64,000 nucleotides of DNA, from positions 17,907-81,906 of the forward strand of contig CAMYJO010000017.1 of the NCBI GenBank assembly GCA_947258755.1, read 5' to 3'. Of this stretch, positions 11,585 through 19,773 are shown piece after piece (positions within the stretch are counted from its first letter, which is position 1; each line of letters starts with the position of its first letter). The notes beneath the pieces are model-generated. The model was not told where the DNA came from, made no database searches, and saw only the letters and a list, made by a program, of their open reading frames with translations. The DNA comes from an uncultured Gammaproteobacteria bacterium. GTDB lineage: Bacteria > Pseudomonadota > Gammaproteobacteria > JAADHQ01. Made by a program: the position numbers and the translations under genes.

Positions 11585-13807
11585 CTAAAACATATCCTGC
11601 GGGTCGATATCGAGCGACCAACGCACCTTACGCGATGATTTCAGCTGCTCAATCTGCGGCAACCAGGCCGATATCAGCCCATGCAGGTCGGCACGCTCCG
11701 GCGACTGCAGCAACAACTGCGCACGATAACGCCCAGCACGTTTTTCCATCGGCGCCGCCACCGGCCCCAACAACATTACCTTGTCACTGCCGGGGATGTC
11801 GCTGGCGCAGGTCACGGCATCGCGTAAAAACTGTATCGGCATGGACTGTTGTGTGGCCTCTGCGCGTAACATGGCCAGGTATGAGTACGGCGGCCACTGC
11901 GCCGTCTGCCTTTCCTGCAACAGGTAACGGGATAGCGCAGGGTAATCCTGGCGTACAGCGTATTGTAGCAACTCATGCTCCGGATGGTGTGTCTGGATCA
12001 ACACCTCCCCGGCACGGTCGGCGCGACCGGCGCGACCCGATACCTGCATGATCAACTGCGCCATGCGCTCGGCACTGCGAAAATCGGCACTGAATAGCCC
12101 CTGGTCACTGTCGAGCACGGCCACCAGGCTCAGGTTCGGAAAATGATGGCCCTTGGCCAGCAACTGCGTACCCAGTAATATCTGATCACGTCCCGATTCG
12201 GCATCCTTCAGTTTTTGTTCCATCGCTCCTTTACGCCGGGTTGTGTCTCTGTCGATACGGGCAATGCGCTTGTCTGGAAACAAGCGCTGCAAGGCCTCCT
12301 CGGTACGCTCGGTGCCCTGCCCGATCGGGCGCAGATCAGCACTACCACAGGCCGGACAATGGCTGTCGGGTCGACGCTCACTGCCGCAATGATGACAGCG
12401 CAGGCGACCGCTGGCCTGATGCAGGGTCATGTGCGCATCGCAGCGTTGGCATTGACTGGTCCAGCCACAATCATGACAGAGTAAGGTTGGTGCATAGCCG
12501 CGCCGATTAAGGAACAACAAGGCCTGGCCGCCACTGTCGACATGCTCATGTATCTTGTTTATCAACGGTTCGGACAGACCTTCATCCAGGTGCTGGTGCT
12601 TTAAATCTACCAGGTACATAGCGGGATGCGTGGCCGCCGCGGCTCGCTCAGGCAACTCCAGCAATTGGTAGCGCTGCTGTTCGCTATTCATAATGCTTTC
12701 CAGCGACGGTGTCGCCGAACCGAGGATTATCGGTATGTCATTATGTCGGGCGCGCACGATAGCTACATCACGCGCCGAATAACGGCAACCATCCTGTTGT
12801 TTAAAGGACAGATCATGTTCTTCATCAACAATAATCAGCCCCGGCTCGGGCATGGCCGCAAACACCGCAGAACGTGTACCGATAACAATCCGGGCCTGGC
12901 CACTTTGTGCCTGCAACCAGTTATAGGCGCGCTCGCCATCATTCAGGCCAGAGTGAAATATGGCCATGGGCACATCAAAGCGTTGCTTGAATCGTTGCAT
13001 CAGTTGCGGTGTCAGGCCGATTTCCGGGACCAGGATCAATACCTGCCGCCCCTGCTGCAGGACTGTCGTCATTGTCTGCAAGTAGACCTCGGTCTTACCA
13101 CTGCCAGTGACCCCATGTAGCAGAAAAACACCAAAGCGATCCAGTCCCGCCATGATCTTACTGACTGCCTGTTGTTGGGCATCATTAAGGGCGAGCCCCT
13201 GTTCCAATAGACGCACCTCGACGGCCCGATCAATCGCTAGCGCTCGGCACTCAACCCAGCCCTTGGCCTCGAGGCTGCGCATCGTCACCTTCCAGTTACC
13301 GCTGTGCGTGTCCAATTGCGCTTCAGTCAGACCATCGACTGCCTGCCGCAGTGCTGTCATCATCGCTACTTGGCGAAACGCACGCGCTGGCACGTCGGTC
13401 GATCGACCAAGCTCGGTCAGACACCAGGCAACAGGCCCGGTAATAGCCGCGGGCCTGTCTTGTCTGAGCCGTGCCGGCAAGGCGGTCGCATAGACCTCAC
13501 CCAACGGGTGATGATAGTACTGGCTGGTCCAGTGACAGAGCTGCATTAACTCACTGTTTAGAAGGGGTTTTTCATCCAACAGGTGTATGGCATGCTTGAG
13601 CCGGGCTGACTCAACACTGGAATCGGCCACCACCGCATCGATAATACCCACCAGCTTGACCCGCCCGAACGGTACCAACACCCGCAATCCTGCCCGCAGC
13701 AACTCGGGATCGGTATCATCGGGCATTAGGTAGTCAAAACATTGTCGCAGCGGTACCGGGACCGCGACCCGGATAATGGTTTTTTGCGCCTGTGCTTGCA
13801 TGCGCAT
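11585..13807 (-). CDS. priA: Primosomal protein N' (replication restart helicase PriA)
   Basis: 740 residues, full length. PriA recognises stalled forks and reloads the replicative helicase. In order: N-terminal 3'-DNA-binding domain, winged helix, superfamily 2 helicase with Walker A LLHGVTGSGKTEVYL, the Walker B box VDEEHD, and motif GSATPSLES, then eight zinc-binding cysteines (CHDCGW, CQRCDA, CHHCGS, CPACGS) inserted between helicase lobes, and a C-terminal domain. A second in-frame ATG is 6 bases inside; neither has a clear ribosome-binding site. It lies upstream of argS on the same strand, separated by a 125-base gap. Confidence 0.97.
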   Translation of the reverse strand: MRMQAQAQKTIIRVAVPVPLRQCFDYLMPDDTDPELLRAGLRVLVPFGRVKLVGIIDAVVADSSVESARLKHAIHLLDEKPLLNSELMQLCHWTSQYYHHPLGEVYATALPARLRQDRPAAITGPVAWCLTELGRSTDVPARAFRQVAMMTALRQAVDGLTEAQLDTHSGNWKVTMRSLEAKGWVECRALAIDRAVEVRLLEQGLALNDAQQQAVSKIMAGLDRFGVFLLHGVTGSGKTEVYLQTMTTVLQQGRQVLILVPEIGLTPQLMQRFKQRFDVPMAIFHSGLNDGERAYNWLQAQSGQARIVIGTRSAVFAAMPEPGLIIVDEEHDLSFKQQDGCRYSARDVAIVRARHNDIPIILGSATPSLESIMNSEQQRYQLLELPERAAAATHPAMYLVDLKHQHLDEGLSEPLINKIHEHVDSGGQALLFLNRRGYAPTLLCHDCGWTSQCQRCDAHMTLHQASGRLRCHHCGSERRPDSHCPACGSADLRPIGQGTERTEEALQRLFPDKRIARIDRDTTRRKGAMEQKLKDAESGRDQILLGTQLLAKGHHFPNLSLVAVLDSDQGLFSADFRSAERMAQLIMQVSGRAGRADRAGEVLIQTHHPEHELLQYAVRQDYPALSRYLLQERQTAQWPPYSYLAMLRAEATQQSMPIQFLRDAVTCASDIPGSDKVMLLGPVAAPMEKRAGRYRAQLLLQSPERADLHGLISAWLPQIEQLKSSRKVRWSLDIDPQDMF

Positions 13808-14080
13808 ACTGTAACACTGTCAATGGCGCTTTGGGTCGCATTTATCGGCTTGTGTGCTATACATAAAAGACGACATACAGTTCATTGCGGACGTCCAGAT
13901 CGTCAATGCCAGCGCATAAAAACAGGGCACATAACCTTAAATAGAATAACGGTTTTGACGATTGTTGATATAGATCGCATTAATTTCACACCAACGGTAA
14001 ACGTTTTGACAAACCTGCCGTCATAGATATAAGAGCAATGCGGACTTAGTGACACTCAAGGGAAAAACAAGAAAATCAGC

Positions 14081-15181
14081 ATGATAATCGATACTGCCAA
14101 TGCCAATATTTTGATTGTGGATGATCAAGAGATCAACGTCAGACTACTGGAAAAAATCCTGAGCCAGGCGGGTTACCATAATACGACCTGTCTCACTGAC
14201 CCACGTGAAGTCGAAGGACTCTATACCAGCCAACAGTTTGACCTGATCCTGCTGGATATACGCATGCCCCATATGGATGGCTTCGAGATCCTGGAAAGAC
14301 TCAAACACATACACACCGATGCCTTCATTCCAGTCCTGGTTCTGACCGCTCAGAACGACATGGAAACCAGGTTACGCGCACTGGAACTCGGCGCCAAAGA
14401 CTTCCTGACCAAGCCCTTTGACCAGACGGAAGTACTGCTGCGCATCAATAATCTGCTCGAAATCCGTTTAATGCATCAGCAACAGCGTAATATCAACAAG
14501 ATCCTCGATGAACGCGTGAAAGAACGTACGCAAGAATTGAACGAAACCCGCCTGGAAGTCATTCGCCGTTTGGGCCGAGCCGCCGAGTTCCGCGATAATG
14601 AGACCGGCTATCATATTATCCGCATGAGTAAATTCTCACAGATCATTGCCCGTAACTTCGGTCTCGGCGAGGAGGAAGCGGACCTGATACTAAATGCCAG
14701 TCCGATGCACGATATAGGCAAGATCGGCATCCCCGATAACATTCTGCTGAAACCCGGCAAGCTCGACAAGCGGGAATGGGAAATCATGAAAACACATGCC
14801 GCCATCGGTGCCGAGATCCTGTCAGGCCATGACTCGGAGCTGATGGTGATGGCGCGCCAGATTGCCCTCAACCATCATGAAAAATTTGATGGCTCAGGTT
14901 ACCCCAACGGTCTATCCGGCCTTGATATCCCGGTATCAGCAAGAATCGTCGCACTCAGTGATGTGTTTGACGCCCTGACGTCTGAACGTCCCTATAAAAA
15001 GGCATGGCCGATCGAGGATGCCGTCGCCGAAATCAGGAAATGTTCTGGCCTGCATTTTGACCCTGAGCTAGTCGAGGTCTTCCGCCAAAGCCTGCCTGAA
15101 ATGCTTGAGGTACGTAACCTTTATCAGGAACAGGAACAGGATTTCGACAAAAACACCTTCAAGGAATTTCTACCCCTATAG
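14081..15181 (+). CDS. Response regulator with HD-GYP phosphodiesterase domain
   Basis: 366 residues: a CheY-like receiver (residues about 8-125, phospho-acceptor Asp59 in [11 protein letters not shown], conserved Lys in LTKPF), a short coiled linker, and an HD-GYP domain with [10 protein letters not shown], the [14 protein letters not shown] signature and [16 protein letters not shown]. All expected metal ligands are present, so it should hydrolyse cyclic di-GMP when phosphorylated. No kinase is adjacent, so its sensor is elsewhere (an orphan regulator). It is transcribed away from priA, with 273 bases of upstream DNA in which I saw no distinctive site. Confidence 0.93.
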   Translation: MIIDTANANILIVDDQEINVRLLEKILSQAGYHNTTCLTDPREVEGLYTSQQFDLILLDIRMPHMDGFEILERLKHIHTDAFIPVLVLTAQNDMETRLRALELGAKDFLTKPFDQTEVLLRINNLLEIRLMHQQQRNINKILDERVKERTQELNETRLEVIRRLGRAAEFRDNETGYHIIRMSKFSQIIARNFGLGEEEADLILNASPMHDIGKIGIPDNILLKPGKLDKREWEIMKTHAAIGAEILSGHDSELMVMARQIALNHHEKFDGSGYPNGLSGLDIPVSARIVALSDVFDALTSERPYKKAWPIEDAVAEIRKCSGLHFDPELVEVFRQSLPEMLEVRNLYQEQEQDFDKNTFKEFLPL

Positions 15182-15375
15182 ATAGCCTCCCTTGCCCGCC
15201 ATAGGCATCGACAGCTGATATGGCCATGCGCGCAGAACAATCATAAGCATTTAAATCAATAACTTGGGATTAAACCGCGAAAATAAACCAAAAAATTTCA
15301 TGACACCTGTCAACCGATTTGCCGCTGATACGTTTTAACAGGGGAGAACACAATTCGAACAACAGGAGAAATAAC

Positions 15376-15781
15376 ATGAAATACAGCATTCTGAGTATTG
15401 CCAGCATTTGCGCCCTCGGCCTCAGCAGCACCCTACTTGCCGCTAGCGATGACCGCGGTCAACGCATTGAAGACCGCATGGACCAACGCGGTGATCGTAT
15501 CGAACAACGTCTGGACTTACGTGGTGACCGTATCGAAGGACGACTCGATGCCCGCGGCGACCGTATCGAGGATCGATTTGACAGACGCGCACAGCGATAA
15601 TGGCAAGGATGGCCTGGCTGCTCGTTTACAAAACCGTGGCGACATGATCAACAAGCGCCTGGACAGAAAAGGCGATCGCGTCAATTCACGCCTTGATCGT
15701 AGAGGTGCACGCATCAATGATCGCATGACTCGTCGCGGTGAATTTGCCCATCGTCGTATTGACCGACGTCAAGGTCGGTAA
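15376..15781 (+). pseudogene. Asp/Arg-rich 11-residue repeat secreted protein, frameshifted
   Basis: ATG at 15376, well spaced after AGGAG. A signal peptide (MKYSILSIASICALGLSSTL, cut after LLAA) is followed by hendecad repeats of the form RGDRIEqRLDx, four in frame, until a TAA at 15598-15600. The same repeat pattern resumes at once in the +1 frame (NGKDGLAARLQNRGD, then four more Arg/Asp repeats) and ends at 15781. Omitting the T at 15598 joins the two halves into one protein of about 135 residues with an A-Q-R-N-G-K-D-G-L-A-A-R-L junction, as in related Arg/Asp repeat proteins I recall. Either a mutation, a sequence error or a +1 frameshift. The repeats suggest a charged periplasmic coiled coil; the function is unknown. 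It lies 11 bases before the sigma factor. Confidence 0.65.
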
Positions 15782-15792
15782 GCTTACTGGCA

Positions 15793-16401
15793 ATGCGCTG
15801 TAGAATGCAGCATGATGATATTGCAGGTGAAACAGGCATTAAGGAAAATATTCTGGACAACACTCAGGCACTTAACCAGTTTCTGGCCGGCGTCGAACGC
15901 AAGGCCTTCAAGATCGCTGAATTTGCTGTCGGCAATCGTGAAGAGGCGCTGGACATTGTCCAGGACAGCATGCTGGGCCTGGTGCAGAAATATGCCAATA
16001 AACCCAGCGAGGAATGGAAACCTCTGTTTTACCGAATATTACAATGCCGTATTCGTGACTGCTATCGTAAAAACAAGGTCCGTTCGCGATGGATGGGCTG
16101 GTTAAAATTTCGTCATCAAGATGATGGCGAGGAACAGGGCAATCCTATCGAAGATGTGGCCGACCCTGTTGCCAGGGAACCGCTACAAACGATTGCCAAT
16201 GAAGATTCGATCGAAAGACTGGAAGCTGCGATACAACAACTACCGGCGCGACAACAACAGACCTTCATGTTGCGCACTTGGGAAGGACTGAGCGTGGCGG
16301 ATACCGCCATTGCGATGTCCTGTTCACAGGGAAGCGTGAAAACACATTACTCACGAGCACTCAGCACACTGCGAAAAACACTGGAGGAACATTGGCCATG
16401 A
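15793..16401 (+). CDS. ECF-type RNA polymerase sigma factor
   Basis: 202 residues. Region 2 lies around residues 30-95 (AEFAVGNREEALDIVQDSML, then FYRILQCRIRDCYRK) and region 4 around 140-195 (LPARQQQTFMLRTWEGLSVA, then a helix-turn-helix SCSQGSVKTHYSRALSTLRK). It lacks regions 1 and 3, so it is an extracytoplasmic-function sigma. The start is uncertain: ATG at 15793 or 15805, neither with a strong ribosome-binding site. It is the first complete gene of a cassette with a DUF3619-like protein, a small secreted protein and a DUF3106 protein, an order known from beta- and gammaproteobacteria. By analogy the next gene may be its anti-sigma factor. Confidence 0.9.
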   Translation: MRCRMQHDDIAGETGIKENILDNTQALNQFLAGVERKAFKIAEFAVGNREEALDIVQDSMLGLVQKYANKPSEEWKPLFYRILQCRIRDCYRKNKVRSRWMGWLKFRHQDDGEEQGNPIEDVADPVAREPLQTIANEDSIERLEAAIQQLPARQQQTFMLRTWEGLSVADTAIAMSCSQGSVKTHYSRALSTLRKTLEEHWP

Positions 16402-16745
16402 ACGATGACGAATTCATCAGCCATGTCAAAAAGACACTGGACCAACAGACAAAAGCACTGGACGGCGAAACACTATCTAAGCTTAACCAGGCACGGCAGC
16501 TCAGCCTGCAGCAGGCGCAACAGCCCCTCAAGCAACGCTCACCATTGGCCTGGGCACCCCTGGGCGGTATTGCCGCAGCGCTGCTGTTGACCAGTATCTT
16601 TATGTTCAAGTCAGACGAATTGACAAACCTGAGTGACAACCCCGTCGATGAGATAGAAATAATCGCCTCTTCTGACAACCTAGACCTGTATGAGCAACTG
16701 GATTTTTATTTATGGCTGCTTGAGGAGAATGCCGGTGCAGTCTAG
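16398..16745 (+). CDS. DUF3619-like membrane protein, candidate anti-sigma factor
   Basis: 115 residues from the ATG at 16398, which overlaps the sigma-factor stop as ATGA and has GGAGGA upstream, so the two are translationally coupled. A helical, charged cytoplasmic N-terminus (residues 1-48) is followed by one membrane helix (about 51-70) and an acidic periplasmic tail ending in YEQLDFYLWLLEENAGAV. Length, topology and position match DUF3619 proteins, which sit next to ECF sigma factors. There is no zinc-binding ZAS motif (H-x3-C-x2-C), so an anti-sigma role is inferred from context and topology only. Confidence 0.7.
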   Translation: MNDDEFISHVKKTLDQQTKALDGETLSKLNQARQLSLQQAQQPLKQRSPLAWAPLGGIAAALLLTSIFMFKSDELTNLSDNPVDEIEIIASSDNLDLYEQLDFYLWLLEENAGAV

Positions 16746-16953
16746 CGCAATACTGATAACACTTTGTCTGCTGACCTGCGCACTACCCGCACAGGCCGAA
16801 CAGGCAGACGCCGGAGATTTACCCAGTGATGAATTACTCGACTTTCTTGGCCAATGGGAACAAGTCGATGGGCAGTGGATAGACCCGACAGAATTACAGG
16901 AACTCAGCATGTTGGAGCAAGACAGTATCAAGGGTGAAAGACATGAAGACTAG
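16735..16953 (+). CDS. Small secreted protein of the sigma-factor cassette
   Basis: 72 residues from a GTG at 16735. GAGGAG lies 7 bases upstream, whereas the ATG at 16729 is too close to that site. The start lies inside the end of the preceding gene (11-base overlap). A clear signal peptide (ILITLCLLTCALPAQA) is followed by a short acidic mature part with DELLDFLGQWEQVDGQWIDP. I do not recognise a family. Its overlap with both neighbours shows it belongs to the operon; a periplasmic partner of the membrane protein or of the DUF3106 protein is plausible. Confidence 0.7.
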   Translation: MQSSAILITLCLLTCALPAQAEQADAGDLPSDELLDFLGQWEQVDGQWIDPTELQELSMLEQDSIKGERHED

Positions 16954-17500
16954 TTTATTAAAATCAATCCTGGCTATTTGCCTGATGCTATTACCCGTCT
17001 GGGCGCAAGCCGACAGCGGCGTGGCATGGGACGCATTGAGTGAAAAGGAACGCACCATACTCAAACGCTTTGAGGGTAAATGGGATGACTTAAGCCCTCA
17101 ACGTCAGTCACAACTGGAACGTGGCGCGCAACGTTGGCTGGGCATGACAGCCGAGGAACGTAAACGTGCCGGCAAGCGCCTGAAGCACTGGCGTGGACTA
17201 AGTGATGAGCAGCGACAATGGATGCGCGAACGCTTCAAACGCTTTCGCAACCTGCCAGCCGATGAACGCGAACAATTACGGAAAATGTATAAACGTTTCT
17301 CGCAACTCCCTGAAGAAAAACGTCAGCAAATTATTAAACGCTGGAAAAGCATGCCACCAGAAGAGCGTCAGGCCCTGCGCAAACAACTAAGCCGCATGAC
17401 CCCCGAGCAAAGGCGGCAATTCAGGCAGCGCTGGAAATCCATGTCACCCTCTGAACGCAGGGCTATGCGTCAGCGCTTTATGCGTAGACATGCACACTAA
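16943..17500 (+). CDS. DUF3106 secreted protein
   Basis: 185 residues from the ATG at 16943, 8 bases after AAGGG; a GTG 9 bases earlier is possible. Signal peptide MKTSLLKSILAICLMLLPVW, cleavage after QA. The mature part is seven or so repeats of about 22 residues, each with a helix rich in Arg/Lys and a turn of the type W-x-x-(L/M)-(S/P)-x-E-x-R-x-x. This is the DUF3106 pattern. It resembles periplasmic Spy/CpxP-type all-helical proteins in composition, but I see no LTxxQ signature. Strongly basic, so it may bind envelope polymers or unfolded proteins; that is inference. Confidence 0.85.
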   Translation: MKTSLLKSILAICLMLLPVWAQADSGVAWDALSEKERTILKRFEGKWDDLSPQRQSQLERGAQRWLGMTAEERKRAGKRLKHWRGLSDEQRQWMRERFKRFRNLPADEREQLRKMYKRFSQLPEEKRQQIIKRWKSMPPEERQALRKQLSRMTPEQRRQFRQRWKSMSPSERRAMRQRFMRRHAH

Positions 17501-17530
17501 TTTCAACCCGATTATTAATTAGGATGGACA

Positions 17531-18400
17531 ATGCGACAACCTACACGTGATGACGCGCATGTCATTGTTTCCATGCCCGGATTGATTCTATATAGCCTGA
17601 CTCTGCTGGGCATGAGCCTAGTGACACTGAACGCCAACGCCAGTGGCTCCCTACAGATCCAATACCTGCAGGACTCCAGCAATACCGAGGATATCTTTAT
17701 TGACCTAAATACCGAGCTGAGTAAAAAAGTCTCACTATTTGCCAGCGCGGGTATAACACGCTCACCTGTCGATGCTGCCGACCTGGACCTTGATTACCAA
17801 AGTCTCGGCCTTGAGCTACAAATAAGTAAGCGCTTTGATGTTGAGTTTGAGATTGGCCAATATGGTCAAGGCAGGGATATCAATGCAGAAACGTTTGCGA
17901 CACAGTTACGCTGGGCGACGGACGACTGGTCTTTCAGCTTCAAGCCTCAGTATAACGAATTCGAGGTCTTATTAACCACGCTGAACAGGACTAGAAAATT
18001 CGACAGCACTGGCATCGGCCTAACTTTAGGCTACTACGGCATTGAGAACTGGGAATACACACTGTCATACGATACCTATGACTATTCGTTCGACCTGAGA
18101 ATACTACCGCTGATCGCACGCATCAGAGACATATCTGCGAAAGCGCTGACAGTAGCGTATGGCCTGAAGGATCATGTTGTTAGTGCCGATATCACCTACC
18201 TGGCCTCACAAACAGATATCACCCTCTCTTATGCCAGAAGTCAATCGGCCATCGACCACACATCATCAAACATTACATCATTGGCATTCGATTTCTATCA
18301 TTACCAACCCTACAAACTAGGCATCGAACTCGGCGCTGTCGGCTCCGACATCGACACTGCCAGTTATTATGGCGGCATGACGGCAGGCTACAGCTGGTAA
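17531..18400 (+). CDS. Outer-membrane beta-barrel protein, unknown function
   Basis: 289 residues with AGGA before the ATG. A signal peptide spans about residues 12-38 (cut near NANA). The mature chain is a series of alternating polar/hydrophobic strands rich in Tyr, Asp and Gly (LDLDYQSLGLELQISKRFDV, SFSFKPQYNEFEVLL) and ends in an aromatic residue (GGMTAGYSW), the usual barrel-insertion signal. The predicted barrel has roughly 12-14 strands. It lies 30 bases after the DUF3106 gene on the same strand and is probably co-transcribed with the sigma cassette, which makes it a candidate output of that envelope-response system. No named family recognised. Confidence 0.7.
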   Translation: MRQPTRDDAHVIVSMPGLILYSLTLLGMSLVTLNANASGSLQIQYLQDSSNTEDIFIDLNTELSKKVSLFASAGITRSPVDAADLDLDYQSLGLELQISKRFDVEFEIGQYGQGRDINAETFATQLRWATDDWSFSFKPQYNEFEVLLTTLNRTRKFDSTGIGLTLGYYGIENWEYTLSYDTYDYSFDLRILPLIARIRDISAKALTVAYGLKDHVVSADITYLASQTDITLSYARSQSAIDHTSSNITSLAFDFYHYQPYKLGIELGAVGSDIDTASYYGGMTAGYSW

Positions 18401-18940
18401 TTATTCCTGCAACAAGCGACGGATCATTGATTCCGTCTGTTGATAGCGACCCTCGCCAAAATGATAGTAACGAATCATGCCCTGCTTATCGACCAGGTAC
18501 ATGGCCGGCCAATAACGGTTTGAATAGCGCTTCCAGATAGCAAAATCATTATCGATGGCAACCGGATATGAAATTTTATTTCGTTTTAAGTAGGCGCTGA
18601 TATTGCCGATGTCGGCCTCATGCTCAAACTCGGGGCTATGCACCGCCACGATCTCGAAACCCTGCTGCTGATAGCTTGAGTACCATTGCTTCACATAGGG
18701 TTCTACATTGCGACAGTTATAGCAACCATAGGTCCAGAATTCCACCAAAACAACCTTGCCTTTCAGTGCTGAGTTATCCAGCGGTTTGCTATTCAGCCAC
18801 CGGCTTGCAGTAATGGAGGGCGCCTTGATATTAACAAGCCGTTCAGCGGCAGATGTATCGATAGCCCGGCTATTAAATACCGCCAATAGTGTCAGCAGGA
18901 GCAACAGGTAAATAACGCCACTGGCAATTTTGCTTTTCAT
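18401..18940 (-). CDS. Membrane-anchored thioredoxin-like protein (DipZ C-terminal/TlpA type)
   Basis: 179 residues from the ATG at 18940, preceded by GGTGGA; an upstream ATG would add ten unlikely residues. One N-terminal membrane helix (about 5-22) anchors a periplasmic thioredoxin fold with FWTYGCYNCRNVEPY, whose Cys73 and Cys76 form the redox pair, and a cis-Pro region WPAMYLVDKQG. The WTYxCxNC signature is that of the DipZ C-terminal/AhpC-TSA branch rather than classic WCxxC. It is the last gene after the two-component pair and the spondin gene on the same strand. Client proteins unknown. Confidence 0.85.
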   Translation of the reverse strand: MKSKIASGVIYLLLLLTLLAVFNSRAIDTSAAERLVNIKAPSITASRWLNSKPLDNSALKGKVVLVEFWTYGCYNCRNVEPYVKQWYSSYQQQGFEIVAVHSPEFEHEADIGNISAYLKRNKISYPVAIDNDFAIWKRYSNRYWPAMYLVDKQGMIRYYHFGEGRYQQTESMIRRLLQE

Positions 18941-18991
18941 TGATTTCCACCATCTGCGCCCTGCGGGCATACCTGCAGGGCGCTTGTGAAA

Positions 18992-19678
18992 TTATTCTTG
19001 CACACGTACTCGGGTGATTTTTACCATAGCCACCGGGTTACGCCAATCACGTTCGGCTGCATTTAGCTCAACAGCGTCAGCACCATGAGCATGGATGCCG
19101 GCATGAACATGCACATAGCCTTCACCGTCTTCATCAGGCGAAGGACCTACGCCATGACAAACCGGACCAGGTATATTCGCACACTGCTCATCATTCGCTT
19201 CACTACCGGCGTCATAGGCGACAACAAAATGTTTAGCTGTATGAAAGCCCCTGGGCAAGGAAACTGATTTCAATGCCATAAAAGCATCATTGGTCGGGAT
19301 CAACATGGCCGCCATGCTTAGAAAACGCGCCCGTTTGCCGGCCTTGATGATGATTGTCCGCGACATACCCGGCTCCAACAGAGGCCCTGATGTTTTTACG
19401 CTAAAGGTTTTACCCGTTGCGGTCAGCGCCGTACTCAAGGGTTCTGTGTTGCCACTTTCGGCCAGTGTCGCCAGCTCATCACTGGCAGGTCGTCCCAGTT
19501 TAAATAGCTGCGGCCCACGTTTGTGTGTTGCCAAAAGAATCGGCGTGAAGGATTGGCCACGCGTCAGGTTGGTTACTTTCACTTTATAACTAATCGCGTC
19601 GGCCTGCACCTGGGTGGAGAAAACGCAGACGGATGCCAGTAGCAGGGCCTGCATTTGTTTCGGTAATGATATCGACAT
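18992..19678 (-). CDS. Secreted spondin-domain protein
   Basis: 228 residues. A signal peptide (cut after VQA, about residue 26) precedes a Spondin_N domain: SYKVKVTNLTRGQSFTPILL near the start, then phrases such as SGNTEPLSTAL, the AMLIPTNDAFMALKSV region and a C-terminal VHVHAGIHAHGADAVEL with His/Asp residues that could bind metal. Bacterial spondin-N proteins are extracellular or periplasmic and of unknown biochemical role. A CAGGAG ribosome-binding site lies just before the ATG. Upstream are an 11-bp-spaced GTGA repeat set and a perfect 10-bp inverted repeat, suggesting direct control by the response regulator encoded two genes upstream. Confidence 0.85.
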   Translation of the reverse strand: MSISLPKQMQALLLASVCVFSTQVQADAISYKVKVTNLTRGQSFTPILLATHKRGPQLFKLGRPASDELATLAESGNTEPLSTALTATGKTFSVKTSGPLLEPGMSRTIIIKAGKRARFLSMAAMLIPTNDAFMALKSVSLPRGFHTAKHFVVAYDAGSEANDEQCANIPGPVCHGVGPSPDEDGEGYVHVHAGIHAHGADAVELNAAERDWRNPVAMVKITRVRVQE

Positions 19679-19690
19679 GGTGATCTCCTG

Positions 19691-19723
19691 TTATTATGCA
19701 AAGGGTTCTTGAGTGCATAATAA
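19691..19723 (-). promoter_or_regulatory. 10-bp inverted repeat in the spondin leader
   Basis: TTATTATGCA at 19691-19700 is perfectly mirrored by TGCATAATAA at 19714-19723, with a 13-base spacer. It lies between the GTGA repeats and the ribosome-binding site of the spondin gene, so it could be an operator or an RNA hairpin in the 5' leader. Confidence 0.5.
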
Positions 19724-19747
19724 TGAACACCAGCTTTATCAGCGCAG

Positions 19748-19773
19748 TCACGATTTACTCACAAATCTGTCAC
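19748..19773 (-). promoter_or_regulatory. Three GTGA direct repeats at 11-bp spacing, putative response-regulator site
   Basis: On the minus strand GTGA occurs three times with starts exactly 11 bases apart (plus-strand TCAC at 19748, 19759 and 19770). The flanking bases also partly agree (GTGAcagattt, GTGAgtaaatc). OmpR/PhoB-family regulators bind direct repeats at this period. The same element occurs twice upstream of the response regulator gene at 22023-22037. Confidence 0.55.

Noticed and set aside
14611..14871. Open frame on the minus strand inside the HD-GYP gene
   Set aside because: It lies fully inside a strongly supported coding region and shows no domain or ribosome-binding site.
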